A DNA stretch of 64,000 nt, taken from NCBI GenBank assembly GCA_035937795.1, contig DASZHO010000073.1, positions 5,586 to 69,585 on the forward strand, given 5' to 3'. Position numbers and translations under genes: made by a program. The notes beneath the pieces were generated by a model. The model searched no databases. It was not told where the DNA came from and saw nothing but the letters and a program-made list of their open reading frames with translations. Positions 56,015 through 64,000 of this stretch are shown piece by piece; positions within the stretch are counted from its first letter, which is position 1, and each line of letters starts with the position of its first letter. The DNA is from JAMQPK01 sp035937795. Its GTDB lineage: Bacteria > Acidobacteriota > Vicinamibacteria > Vicinamibacterales > JAMQPK01.

Positions 56015-57721
56015 ATGGCGATGCGACCTCTCCGGCTGCTGCTTGTTGAAGACTGCGAAAACGATGCCGCGCTGCTCGTCGAGCACCTGCGTCAGGGCGG
56101 CTACGATCCTCAATACACGCGCGTCGATTCGGCCGAGGCGCTCGTCGACGCGCTCGATCAGGACTGGGACGTCGTGATCGCCGACTACACGATGCCGGGG
56201 TTCAGCGGCACCGCCGCGCTTTCGATCGTGCGCGAGCGCGGGCTCGAAGTCCCGTTTATTTTCGTGTCGGGCACCATCGGCGAAGACGTGGCCGTGGAGG
56301 CGATGAAGCATGGCGCCGACGACTACATCATCAAGAACAACCTCGGCCGGCTGATTCCGGCCATCAACCGCGAGCTGCGCGACGCCGAGGTGCGCCGCGA
56401 GCGGACGCGCGCGGAAGAGCGCATCCGGCATCTTGCCTACTACGACGCGTTGACCGACCTGCCCAATCGCACGCTGTTCCAGAATCGTCTCGAGCAATGC
56501 GTCGCAAACTCGCTGCGCATGCGGAACCCACTGTCGGTGCTGATCATGGATCTCGATGGGTTCAAGGAAATCAACGACACGCTCGGCCATCTGATGGGCG
56601 ACTCCGTCCTGCGCGAGATCGGCCGCCGGTTGAAATCCGGCCTGCGGGAGTCGGATACGGTCGCGCGGCTGGGTGGCGACGAGTTCGCGGTGACGCTGCC
56701 CAACGTCGGCCGCGCCGGCGCGGAGCTGGCGGCTCGCAAGCTGATTGCGGTGGTCCAGGAGCCGCTCTGCATCGAGGGATTGAACCTGGATGTCCACGGC
56801 AGCGTGGGCATCGCGCTGTTCCCCGAGCACGGCACCCAGGCCGAGGTCCTGACCCAGCGCGCGGATGTCGCGATGTATGTGGCGAAGCAGGATCGTTCGG
56901 GCTTCGTCGTGTACGCGCAGGAGCTGGATCGCCACAGCCCGGAGCGGCTGGCGCTGATGGGAGACTTCCGGCACGCCATTTCCCGCGACGAGCTGCGCGT
57001 GCACTACCAGCCGAAGATCAACCTGGGGACGCTGGAGATTTTCGGTGTCGAAGCCCTGGTGCGCTGGCAGCATCCCCAGCTGGGCCTCCTCATGCCCGAC
57101 TCCTTCATCCCGATGGCCGAGCAGACGGGTGCGATCCGCCCGCTCACGCTATGGGTGCTCGAGCACACGCTGCAGCAATGCCTCGAATGGCGCCGGCAGG
57201 GCGTCGAGCTCGTGGCCGCGGTGAACCTGTCGCCGCGCAACCTCCAGGACGCGGAGCTGCCCGAACGCGTCCGCGCGCTGCTGGATCTGCTGGGCGCGCC
57301 CGCGTCGCTGCTCGAGCTCGAGATCACCGAGAGCGTGATCATGGCCGACCCGCTGCGCTCCCTTCAGGTGCTCACGCGACTGAGCAAGATGGGTCTGCGC
57401 CTGGCGGTCGACGACTTCGGCACCGGCTACTCTTCGTTCAGCTACCTGCGCAAGCTGCCGGTACATGAGATCAAGATCGACAAGTCGTTCATCGACGACA
57501 TGGTGCAGCACCACGATGACGTGATCGTGCAGTCAACCATCGAGCTGGCGCATAATCTCGGCCTGACGGTTGTCGCCGAGGGCGTGCAGGATCGGGAAAC
57601 GTTCGAGCGTTTGAAGGAGCTTGGCTGCGACACCGCTCAGGGAGAGTATCTCTCGGCGCCGCTCGACGGTCCCGGAGTGCTCAACTGGATCCACCAGCGC
57701 CAGCAGGTGAGTCACCTCTGA
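56015..57721 (+). CDS. REC-GGDEF-EAL protein (c-di-GMP synthesis and breakdown)
   Basis: A 568-residue protein: receiver domain with acidic pair in LLLVEDCEND and phosphoacceptor in VVIADYTMPG near residue 56; GGDEF domain with RLGGDEFAV (220-224) and the metal-binding DLDGFKEIND; EAL domain with GVEALVRW (346-348), LEITES, VDDFGTGYSS and IKIDKSF. Both catalytic signatures are intact, so either or both reactions are possible. No partner kinase is near. It precedes lnt, whose probable CTG start overlaps this stop (CTGA). Confidence 0.93.
   Translation: MAMRPLRLLLVEDCENDAALLVEHLRQGGYDPQYTRVDSAEALVDALDQDWDVVIADYTMPGFSGTAALSIVRERGLEVPFIFVSGTIGEDVAVEAMKHGADDYIIKNNLGRLIPAINRELRDAEVRRERTRAEERIRHLAYYDALTDLPNRTLFQNRLEQCVANSLRMRNPLSVLIMDLDGFKEINDTLGHLMGDSVLREIGRRLKSGLRESDTVARLGGDEFAVTLPNVGRAGAELAARKLIAVVQEPLCIEGLNLDVHGSVGIALFPEHGTQAEVLTQRADVAMYVAKQDRSGFVVYAQELDRHSPERLALMGDFRHAISRDELRVHYQPKINLGTLEIFGVEALVRWQHPQLGLLMPDSFIPMAEQTGAIRPLTLWVLEHTLQQCLEWRRQGVELVAAVNLSPRNLQDAELPERVRALLDLLGAPASLLELEITESVIMADPLRSLQVLTRLSKMGLRLAVDDFGTGYSSFSYLRKLPVHEIKIDKSFIDDMVQHHDDVIVQSTIELAHNLGLTVVAEGVQDRETFERLKELGCDTAQGEYLSAPLDGPGVLNWIHQRQQVSHL
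57705..57720 (+). promoter_or_regulatory. Ribosome-binding site and CTG start of lnt
   Basis: AGGTGAG (57705-57711) lies six bases before CTG (57718-57720), inside the 3' end of the GGDEF/EAL gene. The next in-frame standard start is GTG at 57793, which would remove most of the first membrane helix. This decides the lnt start. Confidence 0.55.
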
Positions 57722-59235
57722 TCTTCGCGCTCCTGTCCGGAATTCTGCTGGCCCTCAGTTTTCCCCGCTACGGTCACCCGGCGTTCGCCTGGGTGGCGCT
57801 CGTTCCGCTGCTGGTCGCCCTTCTCGAGCGTCCGCGAAGCTGGCTGCCGTCCCAGCCGGCCCGCGCCTTTGCGCTGGGCTTGATTGCGGGCGCGGGCTAT
57901 TTCGGCGGCACGGTGTACTGGACCGGCGCCACGGTTCGTCAGTTTGGCGGTCTGAGCTGGCCTGTCGCGGTGCTGGTGGCGTCGCTGCTGGTCGCGTACC
58001 TTGCGTTGTTCCCAGGATTGTTTGCGCTGGCGGTCGTGTGGCTGACGTCGAAATTCGGTCCGCGGGCGGTGCTGCTGGCGCCGGCCGTCTGGGTCACGAC
58101 CGAGCTGGGCCGTACGTACTTCTGGTCCGGCTTTCCCTGGCTGCTCCTGGGCTACAGCCAGACGACCGTCCTCCCGATTGCGCAAATCGCCAGCGTGGCC
58201 GGTGTGTTCGGGCTCTCGGCCCTGGTCGTGCTGGTGGCGGCAGCGGCGAGCTACGTGGCCGCGGTGCGATCGTCGGAGTCGCTGATCGCCGCTGTCTGCG
58301 TCGTGGCGCTGGTAGCGGCGATTGCCCTCTGGGGATCGTACCGGCTCCTGCACGGCACGCTGGCCGAACAGGGCACACCCGTCCGCGTGGCGCTGGTCCA
58401 GGGAGACATTCCGCAGGATGAAAAGTGGGATGCGGCCCGCGCGAATCAGATTTTCGAAACCTACCTGGCGATGACCCGGGATGCCGCCAGGCAAGGCGCG
58501 CAGCTGGTGATCTGGCCCGAGTCGGCCACGCCGTTCTATTTCGAGGAAGATCGCGCCTCCGGCGACCGACTCCGCCAGGTCGTGAAACAGACCGGCATCG
58601 ACCTGCTGTTCGGCAGCGACCAGATCGAGCACACCACGCCGCCGCTGTACTACAACTCGGCGTTCCTCGTTCGCCGCGACGGCTCGACGGCGGCGGTCTA
58701 CCGCAAGATGCACCTCGTGCCGTTTGGCGAATTCGTCCCGCTGAAGCGTCTGCTGTTTTTCGTGGGCACGCTGGTGGAGGCCGCGGGCGACTATACCCCG
58801 GGGCGGTCGATGGTGATGCTGCCGACCAGTTTCGGCGCGATCTCCACCGCGATCTGCTATGAGATCGTCTATCCGGGCCTGGTGCGAAAGGCGGTGCTCT
58901 CGGGAAGCCGGCTGCTGACGACGATCACCAACGACGCGTGGTACGGATATTCGTCGGCGCCGTATCAGCACTTTCTCCAGGCGTCGATGCGTGCGATCGA
59001 GCAGGGCCGCTACCTCGCGCGCTCGGCCAACACCGGCATCAGCGGCATTGTCGATCCTTACGGCCGCGTCGTGCAGCAGTCGCGCATCTTCGAGCGTGTC
59101 GTCATACTGGGAGAAGTGCGGATGATCGACGATCGCACGGTTTATGGCAAAATCGGAGACTTGTGCGCTTACATTTGCGCGGCCTTGACCGCGGCTGCCC
59201 TGCTGGCCGGGTTCCGCGCGCCGGCCGTGCAGTAA
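57718..59235 (+). CDS. lnt: Apolipoprotein N-acyltransferase
   Basis: Adds the third acyl chain to lipoproteins in the inner membrane. With the CTG start it has 505 residues: a first helix with the family motif LALSFPRYGHPAFAWVAL, further membrane helices, and the nitrilase-like domain. Its triad is Glu in IWPESATP at residue 268 (E. coli numbering 267), Lys in YRKMHLVPFGEF near 330 and Cys in AICYEIVYPG near 380. A start at GTG 57793 would leave 480 residues and cut the conserved N-terminus. It follows the GGDEF/EAL gene and precedes prfB. Confidence 0.92.
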   Translation: MIFALLSGILLALSFPRYGHPAFAWVALVPLLVALLERPRSWLPSQPARAFALGLIAGAGYFGGTVYWTGATVRQFGGLSWPVAVLVASLLVAYLALFPGLFALAVVWLTSKFGPRAVLLAPAVWVTTELGRTYFWSGFPWLLLGYSQTTVLPIAQIASVAGVFGLSALVVLVAAAASYVAAVRSSESLIAAVCVVALVAAIALWGSYRLLHGTLAEQGTPVRVALVQGDIPQDEKWDAARANQIFETYLAMTRDAARQGAQLVIWPESATPFYFEEDRASGDRLRQVVKQTGIDLLFGSDQIEHTTPPLYYNSAFLVRRDGSTAAVYRKMHLVPFGEFVPLKRLLFFVGTLVEAAGDYTPGRSMVMLPTSFGAISTAICYEIVYPGLVRKAVLSGSRLLTTITNDAWYGYSSAPYQHFLQASMRAIEQGRYLARSANTGISGIVDPYGRVVQQSRIFERVVILGEVRMIDDRTVYGKIGDLCAYICAALTAAALLAGFRAPAVQ

Positions 59236-59260
59236 ACATGGAATGTATTCGGAGGGTTCC

Positions 59261-60401
59261 TTGGCTTTATCGATCGACGAACTGATTCGCAAATATCAGG
59301 ACCTCGTGAAGCGCGCGTCCGATCTCCGGAGTTATCTTTGAAGCCGCCCGCCCGGCCGAGGAGCTCGCAAGCATAGAGGCGCGCGCCTCGGCGCCAGATT
59401 TCTGGAACAACCAGGCCGAAGCCCAGAAAATCCTCCAGCGCCGCCGCAGGGTCGAGGAGGAGGTCGAGCTGGTCACCGCGCTCCGCAAGCGCACCGAGGA
59501 TCTTGCCGTGCTCATCGAATGGGCCGGCCAGGGAGAGGACGTCAGGGCCGAGCTCGCGGCCGGCCTCGATGAGTTTGCCCGCCTGGTCGACGCCGGCGAG
59601 ATCAAGAAGATGCTCGGCGGCGAGCACGATCGCCGGAACGCCATCATCACGATCCACCCGGGCGCGGGCGGGACCGAGTCTCAGGACTGGGCCGAAATGC
59701 TGCTGCGCATGTACGTGCGGTGGATCGAGCGGCGCGGGTTCAAGCGCGAGATGATCGACTACCAGCCGGGCGACGAAGCCGGTTTGAAAAGCGCGACGCT
59801 GACCGTGAGCGGCGATTATGCCTACGGTCTGTTGTCTGCGGAGGCGGGTGTCCATCGTCTCGTGCGCATCTCGCCGTTCGACCAGGCGGCGCGCCGTCAT
59901 ACCTCGTTCGCGTCGGTGTTCGTGTGGCCCGAGCTGCCCGACGATGTTGACGTGGAGATCGAGGACAAGGACATCCGCATCGACACTTATCGATCGAGCG
60001 GCGCGGGCGGGCAGCACGTCAACGTCACCGACTCGGCCGTTCGCATCACGCACATGCCGAGCGGCATCGTCGTGTCATGCCAGAACGAGCGCTCCCAGCA
60101 CCGCAACCGCGATTCGGCGATGAAGGTCCTTCGCGCCAGGCTGTACGATATGAGATTGAAGGAGCAGCAGGCCAGGCTCGACCAGATTGGCGGCGCGAAG
60201 AAGGACATCGCCTTCGGCAGCCAGATCCGCAGCTACGTGCTGCACCCGTACCAGCTGATCAAGGATCACCGGACGAAGTTCGAAGTGGGCGACGTGAACC
60301 GCGTGCTGGACGGCGATCTGGACGGCTTCATCAGAGCGTACCTGATGCAGAAGGCGTCGGGCACGCTCGGACAGCCGGCGGCCGCCGAAGAGGAGGAATA
60401 G
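59261..60401 (+). CDS. prfB: Peptide chain release factor 2, with programmed +1 frameshift
   Basis: Recognises UAA and UGA and frees the peptide. The gene is read in two frames: 26 codons from TTG (after GGAGGG) to CTT TGA (59336-59341), then +1, continuing GAA GCC to 60401, giving about 379 residues. Key motifs are SPF in RISPFDQAARRHTSF, which reads the stop codon, and GGQ in SSGAGGQHVNVTDSAVRI. The frameshift makes RF2 production depend on its own amount, as in E. coli. No separate start is needed for the second part. Last gene of the run from 50987. Confidence 0.95.
59326..59342 (+). promoter_or_regulatory. RF2 programmed-frameshift site
   Basis: The Shine-Dalgarno-like CCGGAG (59326-59331) lies four bases before CTT TGA (59336-59341). 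E. coli uses AGGGGG three bases before CTT TGA C; here the base after TGA is A (CTTTGAA). Confidence 0.85.
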
Positions 60402-60405
60402 TCAA

Positions 60406-60419
60406 GGCTCGGGGCTCAA
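60406..60419. repeat. Two-unit heptamer remnant between prfB and PBP1A
   Basis: GGCTCGG and GGCTCAA, adjacent 7-base units that match the unit type of the trpS-scpA array (GGCTCAG, GGCTCAA). They fill the 14-base gap between the convergent prfB and PBP1A stops. Confidence 0.6.
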
Positions 60420-62737
60420 CGCGGGAGCGCCGTTCCGGGCTGCGTGCCGGAAATAAAGGCCTCGTTGATGCCGCCGGCCTCGTTCGGGGCGCCGTTTTCC
60501 TTGTCGACCGACAGGAAGATGATGTTGCCGGGCGGGGCGAATTCGGGCGGGTGATCTTTGTCGCGCGTGTCGATGTAGACCTTCATGAAGTCCATCCAGA
60601 TGGGCAGCGCCGCCTGGGCGCCTGTCTGGGCAGGGCCGATCGTTTTGCGTTCGTCGTAACCGACCCAGACGCCGACCGTGATGTCGGGGTCGAACCCGAT
60701 GAACCACGCGTCGCCGTAGTCGTCGGTCGTGCCGGTCTTGCCCCCGAGCGGCCAGTTCAGCGCCGCCGCGGCGGCGCCGGTGCCCCGCTGCACCACGCCG
60801 CGGAGCAAATTCGTCATCACAAACGCGGTGTCGGCTCGAATCGCGTCGTGCGGTTCCGGCCGCGTCTCCTCCAGCAGGTTGCCGTTGCGGTCGGAGATTT
60901 TCAGAAATTCGATCGGCTTCATCCGCACTCCGCCGTTCGGAAACACGGTATAGGCCGAGGTCATCTCCATCAGCGTGATGTCGGCGGCGCCGAGCGCGAG
61001 CGACAGGTAGGGCTCGAGGTTGGCCTCGATGCCGAATTTGCGCGCGTAGCTGATCACCTGCGGCGGCGTCAGCGTCGCCATCATCTTCACGGCCGGCACG
61101 TTTCGCGAATCCTCCAGGGCGTGGCGAAGCGTCACCGCGCCTTCGAACTTCCCGTCGTAGTTCTTGGGCTGGTACGGGGGCTGTCCCGGACCCGGCTGAT
61201 AGGTGACTGGTTCGTCTATCAAAATTGACGAAGGCGTGAAGCCGCGATCGATCGCCGCGGTGTAGACGAACGGCTTGAATCCGGAACCCACCTGGCGGGC
61301 GGCCTGGACCGCGCGGTTGAACTTGCTGCGCTCGAAATCGAATCCGCCGACCATTGCGCGGATCTGCCCGGTGTGATTGTCGATGGCCAGCAGCGCGCCC
61401 TGCACGATGGGCGTCTGTTCCAGCGCCACCGAATCGACCTTCCCGCCGGGATCGACTTTGACGATTCGGACGTCGATCAAATCGCCCACAGCAAGCATCG
61501 CCGGCGGCGAGCGATGGGTCCAGGCGAAGCCGGGGGCGCGCAGGTCCACCAACTGCTGGCCGATTCGCAGTCGCGCGCTGGTGGGTGCGACCGAGGTCAC
61601 CACAGCCGGGACGATGTCGTCGGCCGCCATCGGCTGCTTCCATCGGTCGTTCTTGTAGCCCAATACATTCTGTCCCGCCGCCAGCACATTCGGCTTGTCC
61701 CGCCGCCAACCGCGAACCTTGTCGACCTGGCGAAGCCCCCGTTCGATCGCCCGGTTGGCCGCCTCCTGCAGATGGATGTCGATGCCCGTCTGGACCGACA
61801 GCCCGCCCTCGTAGAGTTTCTTCGCGCCGTACTTCTGCTCGAGATATTTTCTGATTTCCTCGGCAAAAAACGGCGCCGCCGATTTCAGCGCCTGGGGCTT
61901 TCCGTGCGTGACGATGAGATCTTTTCTGGCTGCGTCGGCCTGTGCCTGCGTGATGTAGCCGTTCTGGGCCATCTGCTCGAGCACGTAATTGCGCCGGCGC
62001 ATGGCGGCCGCCGGATCGACGAATGGGCTCTGGCGCGCGGGCGACTGGATGATGCCGGCCAGCATCGCGGCCTCTTCCAGCGTCAGATCTTTCGCGTGTT
62101 TGTTGAAGTAGAGGCGCGACGCCGCTTCCACTCCGTACGTGCCGTGGCCCAGATGGATCTGGTTGACGTAGAAGGTGAGGATTTCGCGTTTGGTGTAGCG
62201 CTTCTCGATTTGAACGGCGACGAGCGCTTCCTTGATCTTGCGCTCCCAGTTCTTGTCGCCCACCTGAAACCCGACGTCTTCGGCGAAGAGATTGCGCGCC
62301 AGCTGCATGGTGAGCGTGCTGGCGCCCGAGGCGAGGCGGCGATGCAGGATGTCTGTGGCGAGCCGGGCGAAAATCGCCGAGACGCTCAGGCCAAAGTGGT
62401 TGTTGAAATCCTTGTCTTCGGCGGAGATGATCGCCTGCCGGAGCTGCGGTGCGATGTCGTCATAGCCGATGATCAGCCGCCGCTCGATCGCAAACTCCGC
62501 GAGCGTTTGGCCGTCGCGCGCATAGACGCGGGTGGTCGCGCTCGGCGCGTAATTGTCGAGCGCGGAAATTTGCGGCAGATCGCCCGCATACGCGAACATG
62601 ACGCCGCTCAACACGCCGAGCAGCGCCACGACGATGAACAGCGCCACCACGCCGGCCTGGCCGGCGAAGCGGATCACGAGCTGCGCCTTGGGTTTGCGGG
62701 CCGGCGGTTTGCGCACCGCTGCCGGCTGTTTCGCCAT
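60416..62737 (-). CDS. Penicillin-binding protein 1A (bifunctional transglycosylase/transpeptidase)
   Basis: Peptidoglycan synthase. The 773 residues have one membrane helix near the N-terminus, a GT51 glycosyltransferase with the catalytic Glu in ISAEDKDFNNHFG near residue 107 and QLARNLF near 150, and a transpeptidase with active Ser-x-x-Lys in QVGSGFKPFVYT near 490, SRN near 552 and KTGTTDDYG near 680. An OB-like insert lies between the two. It is convergent with prfB and divergent from dnaK. Length is normal for PBP1A. Confidence 0.95.
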   Translation of the reverse strand: MAKQPAAVRKPPARKPKAQLVIRFAGQAGVVALFIVVALLGVLSGVMFAYAGDLPQISALDNYAPSATTRVYARDGQTLAEFAIERRLIIGYDDIAPQLRQAIISAEDKDFNNHFGLSVSAIFARLATDILHRRLASGASTLTMQLARNLFAEDVGFQVGDKNWERKIKEALVAVQIEKRYTKREILTFYVNQIHLGHGTYGVEAASRLYFNKHAKDLTLEEAAMLAGIIQSPARQSPFVDPAAAMRRRNYVLEQMAQNGYITQAQADAARKDLIVTHGKPQALKSAAPFFAEEIRKYLEQKYGAKKLYEGGLSVQTGIDIHLQEAANRAIERGLRQVDKVRGWRRDKPNVLAAGQNVLGYKNDRWKQPMAADDIVPAVVTSVAPTSARLRIGQQLVDLRAPGFAWTHRSPPAMLAVGDLIDVRIVKVDPGGKVDSVALEQTPIVQGALLAIDNHTGQIRAMVGGFDFERSKFNRAVQAARQVGSGFKPFVYTAAIDRGFTPSSILIDEPVTYQPGPGQPPYQPKNYDGKFEGAVTLRHALEDSRNVPAVKMMATLTPPQVISYARKFGIEANLEPYLSLALGAADITLMEMTSAYTVFPNGGVRMKPIEFLKISDRNGNLLEETRPEPHDAIRADTAFVMTNLLRGVVQRGTGAAAAALNWPLGGKTGTTDDYGDAWFIGFDPDITVGVWVGYDERKTIGPAQTGAQAALPIWMDFMKVYIDTRDKDHPPEFAPPGNIIFLSVDKENGAPNEAGGINEAFISGTQPGTALPR

Positions 62738-62806
62738 GAAGTCCTTATCTTAACGCCACTTAAAGCCTTACGGTACAGGTTCCAGGTGCGGACCGGCAGT
62801 TAGGAC

Positions 62807-62835
62807 TTTACATCCGGAGACTCAGATTTCATAAT
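62807..62835 (+). promoter_or_regulatory. Probable sigma70-type promoter of dnaK
   Basis: TTTACA (62807-62812) and CATAAT (62830-62835) with a 17-base spacer, 47 bases before the dnaK ATG. No CIRCE-type inverted repeat and no clear heat-shock-sigma boxes were seen. Confidence 0.5.
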
Positions 62836-62881
62836 CGAAGTAGCATAAGGGTTTGACCCACTTTTCGCTGCGCGAGGACAC

Positions 62882-64000
<1,119 letters not shown>

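Noticed and set aside
62738..62881. CIRCE or heat-shock-sigma promoter before dnaK
   Set aside because: No nine-base inverted repeat of the CIRCE type and no clear CTTGAA/CCCCAT pair; a sigma70-type pair fits better.

Overview
The window is one continuous, GC-rich, tightly packed bacterial chromosome segment with about 50 protein genes, most separated by fewer than 100 bases or overlapping by 4 bases. I see no rRNA, tRNA, CRISPR array, insertion sequence or phage gene. The longest stretch without a gene is 36919-37181 (263 bases). Several genes point to an Acidobacteriota genome, probably of the Vicinamibacteria type: a secreted VWA protein of the acidobacterial kind, a PknB-type kinase fused to a TolB/WD40 propeller, a DUF6335-like protein, and the generally high GC content. 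This placement is an inference from gene content only.

Layout. 1-1166: sulfate-activation genes cysD and partial cysN, minus strand. 1254-6183: uvrA, a secreted HEAT-repeat protein and an alkyladenine DNA glycosylase, plus strand. 6251-10094: an M1 aminopeptidase and an HtrA protease, minus strand. 10182-13989: efp, tdk, a membrane protein, ku and a ketopantoate-reductase homologue. 14009-14788: a CDP-alcohol phosphatidyltransferase, minus strand. 14850-21189: uvrC, an M50 protease, trpS, scpA, scpB and an outer-membrane-like protein. 21269-24084: rluB, an SGNH hydrolase and an alpha/beta hydrolase, minus strand. 24112-24777: cmk. 24805-28220: the kinase and the DUF6335-like gene, minus strand. 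28382-33101: rpsA, an HU/IHF gene, a HIT protein and a secreted phosphodiesterase-like protein. 33080-34490: a metal chaperone and an acyl-CoA dehydrogenase, minus strand. 34539-47604: the VWA protein, a 50-residue ORF, a two-subunit B12 acyl-CoA mutase, a REC protein, valS, nadC, birA, coaX, an unknown protein and an rRNA methyltransferase. 47612-50951: mobA, argS and a glutamine-amidotransferase-like hydrolase, minus strand. 50987-60401: a co-directional envelope/signalling run (V4R-like, TPR, NfeD, slipin, SPOR, REC-GGDEF-EAL, lnt, prfB). 60416-62737: PBP1A, minus strand. 62882-64000: the start of dnaK.

The genes are mostly housekeeping: DNA repair (uvrA, uvrC, alkyladenine glycosylase, ku), chromosome segregation (scpAB), translation (efp, trpS, rpsA, valS, argS, prfB, rluB), cofactors (nadC, birA, coaX, mobA) and envelope (lnt, PBP1A, SPOR, NfeD-slipin). 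I found no convincing new multi-gene defence or mobile system.

The most unusual features are in the DNA itself. Short tandem arrays, mainly of 7-base units, fill several intergenic gaps. Tandem duplications straddle or abut stop codons (tdk, scpA, rpsA, the VWA gene, the mutase small subunit). In-frame minisatellites insert low-complexity peptides into otherwise conserved proteins (UvrA, ArgS, the VWA protein, the REC protein). Also notable are a probable CTG start for lnt, a conserved prfB frameshift site, a 50-residue gene whose start codon lies in a duplication, and an acyl-CoA mutase whose substrate-pocket residues look like isobutyryl-CoA mutase.
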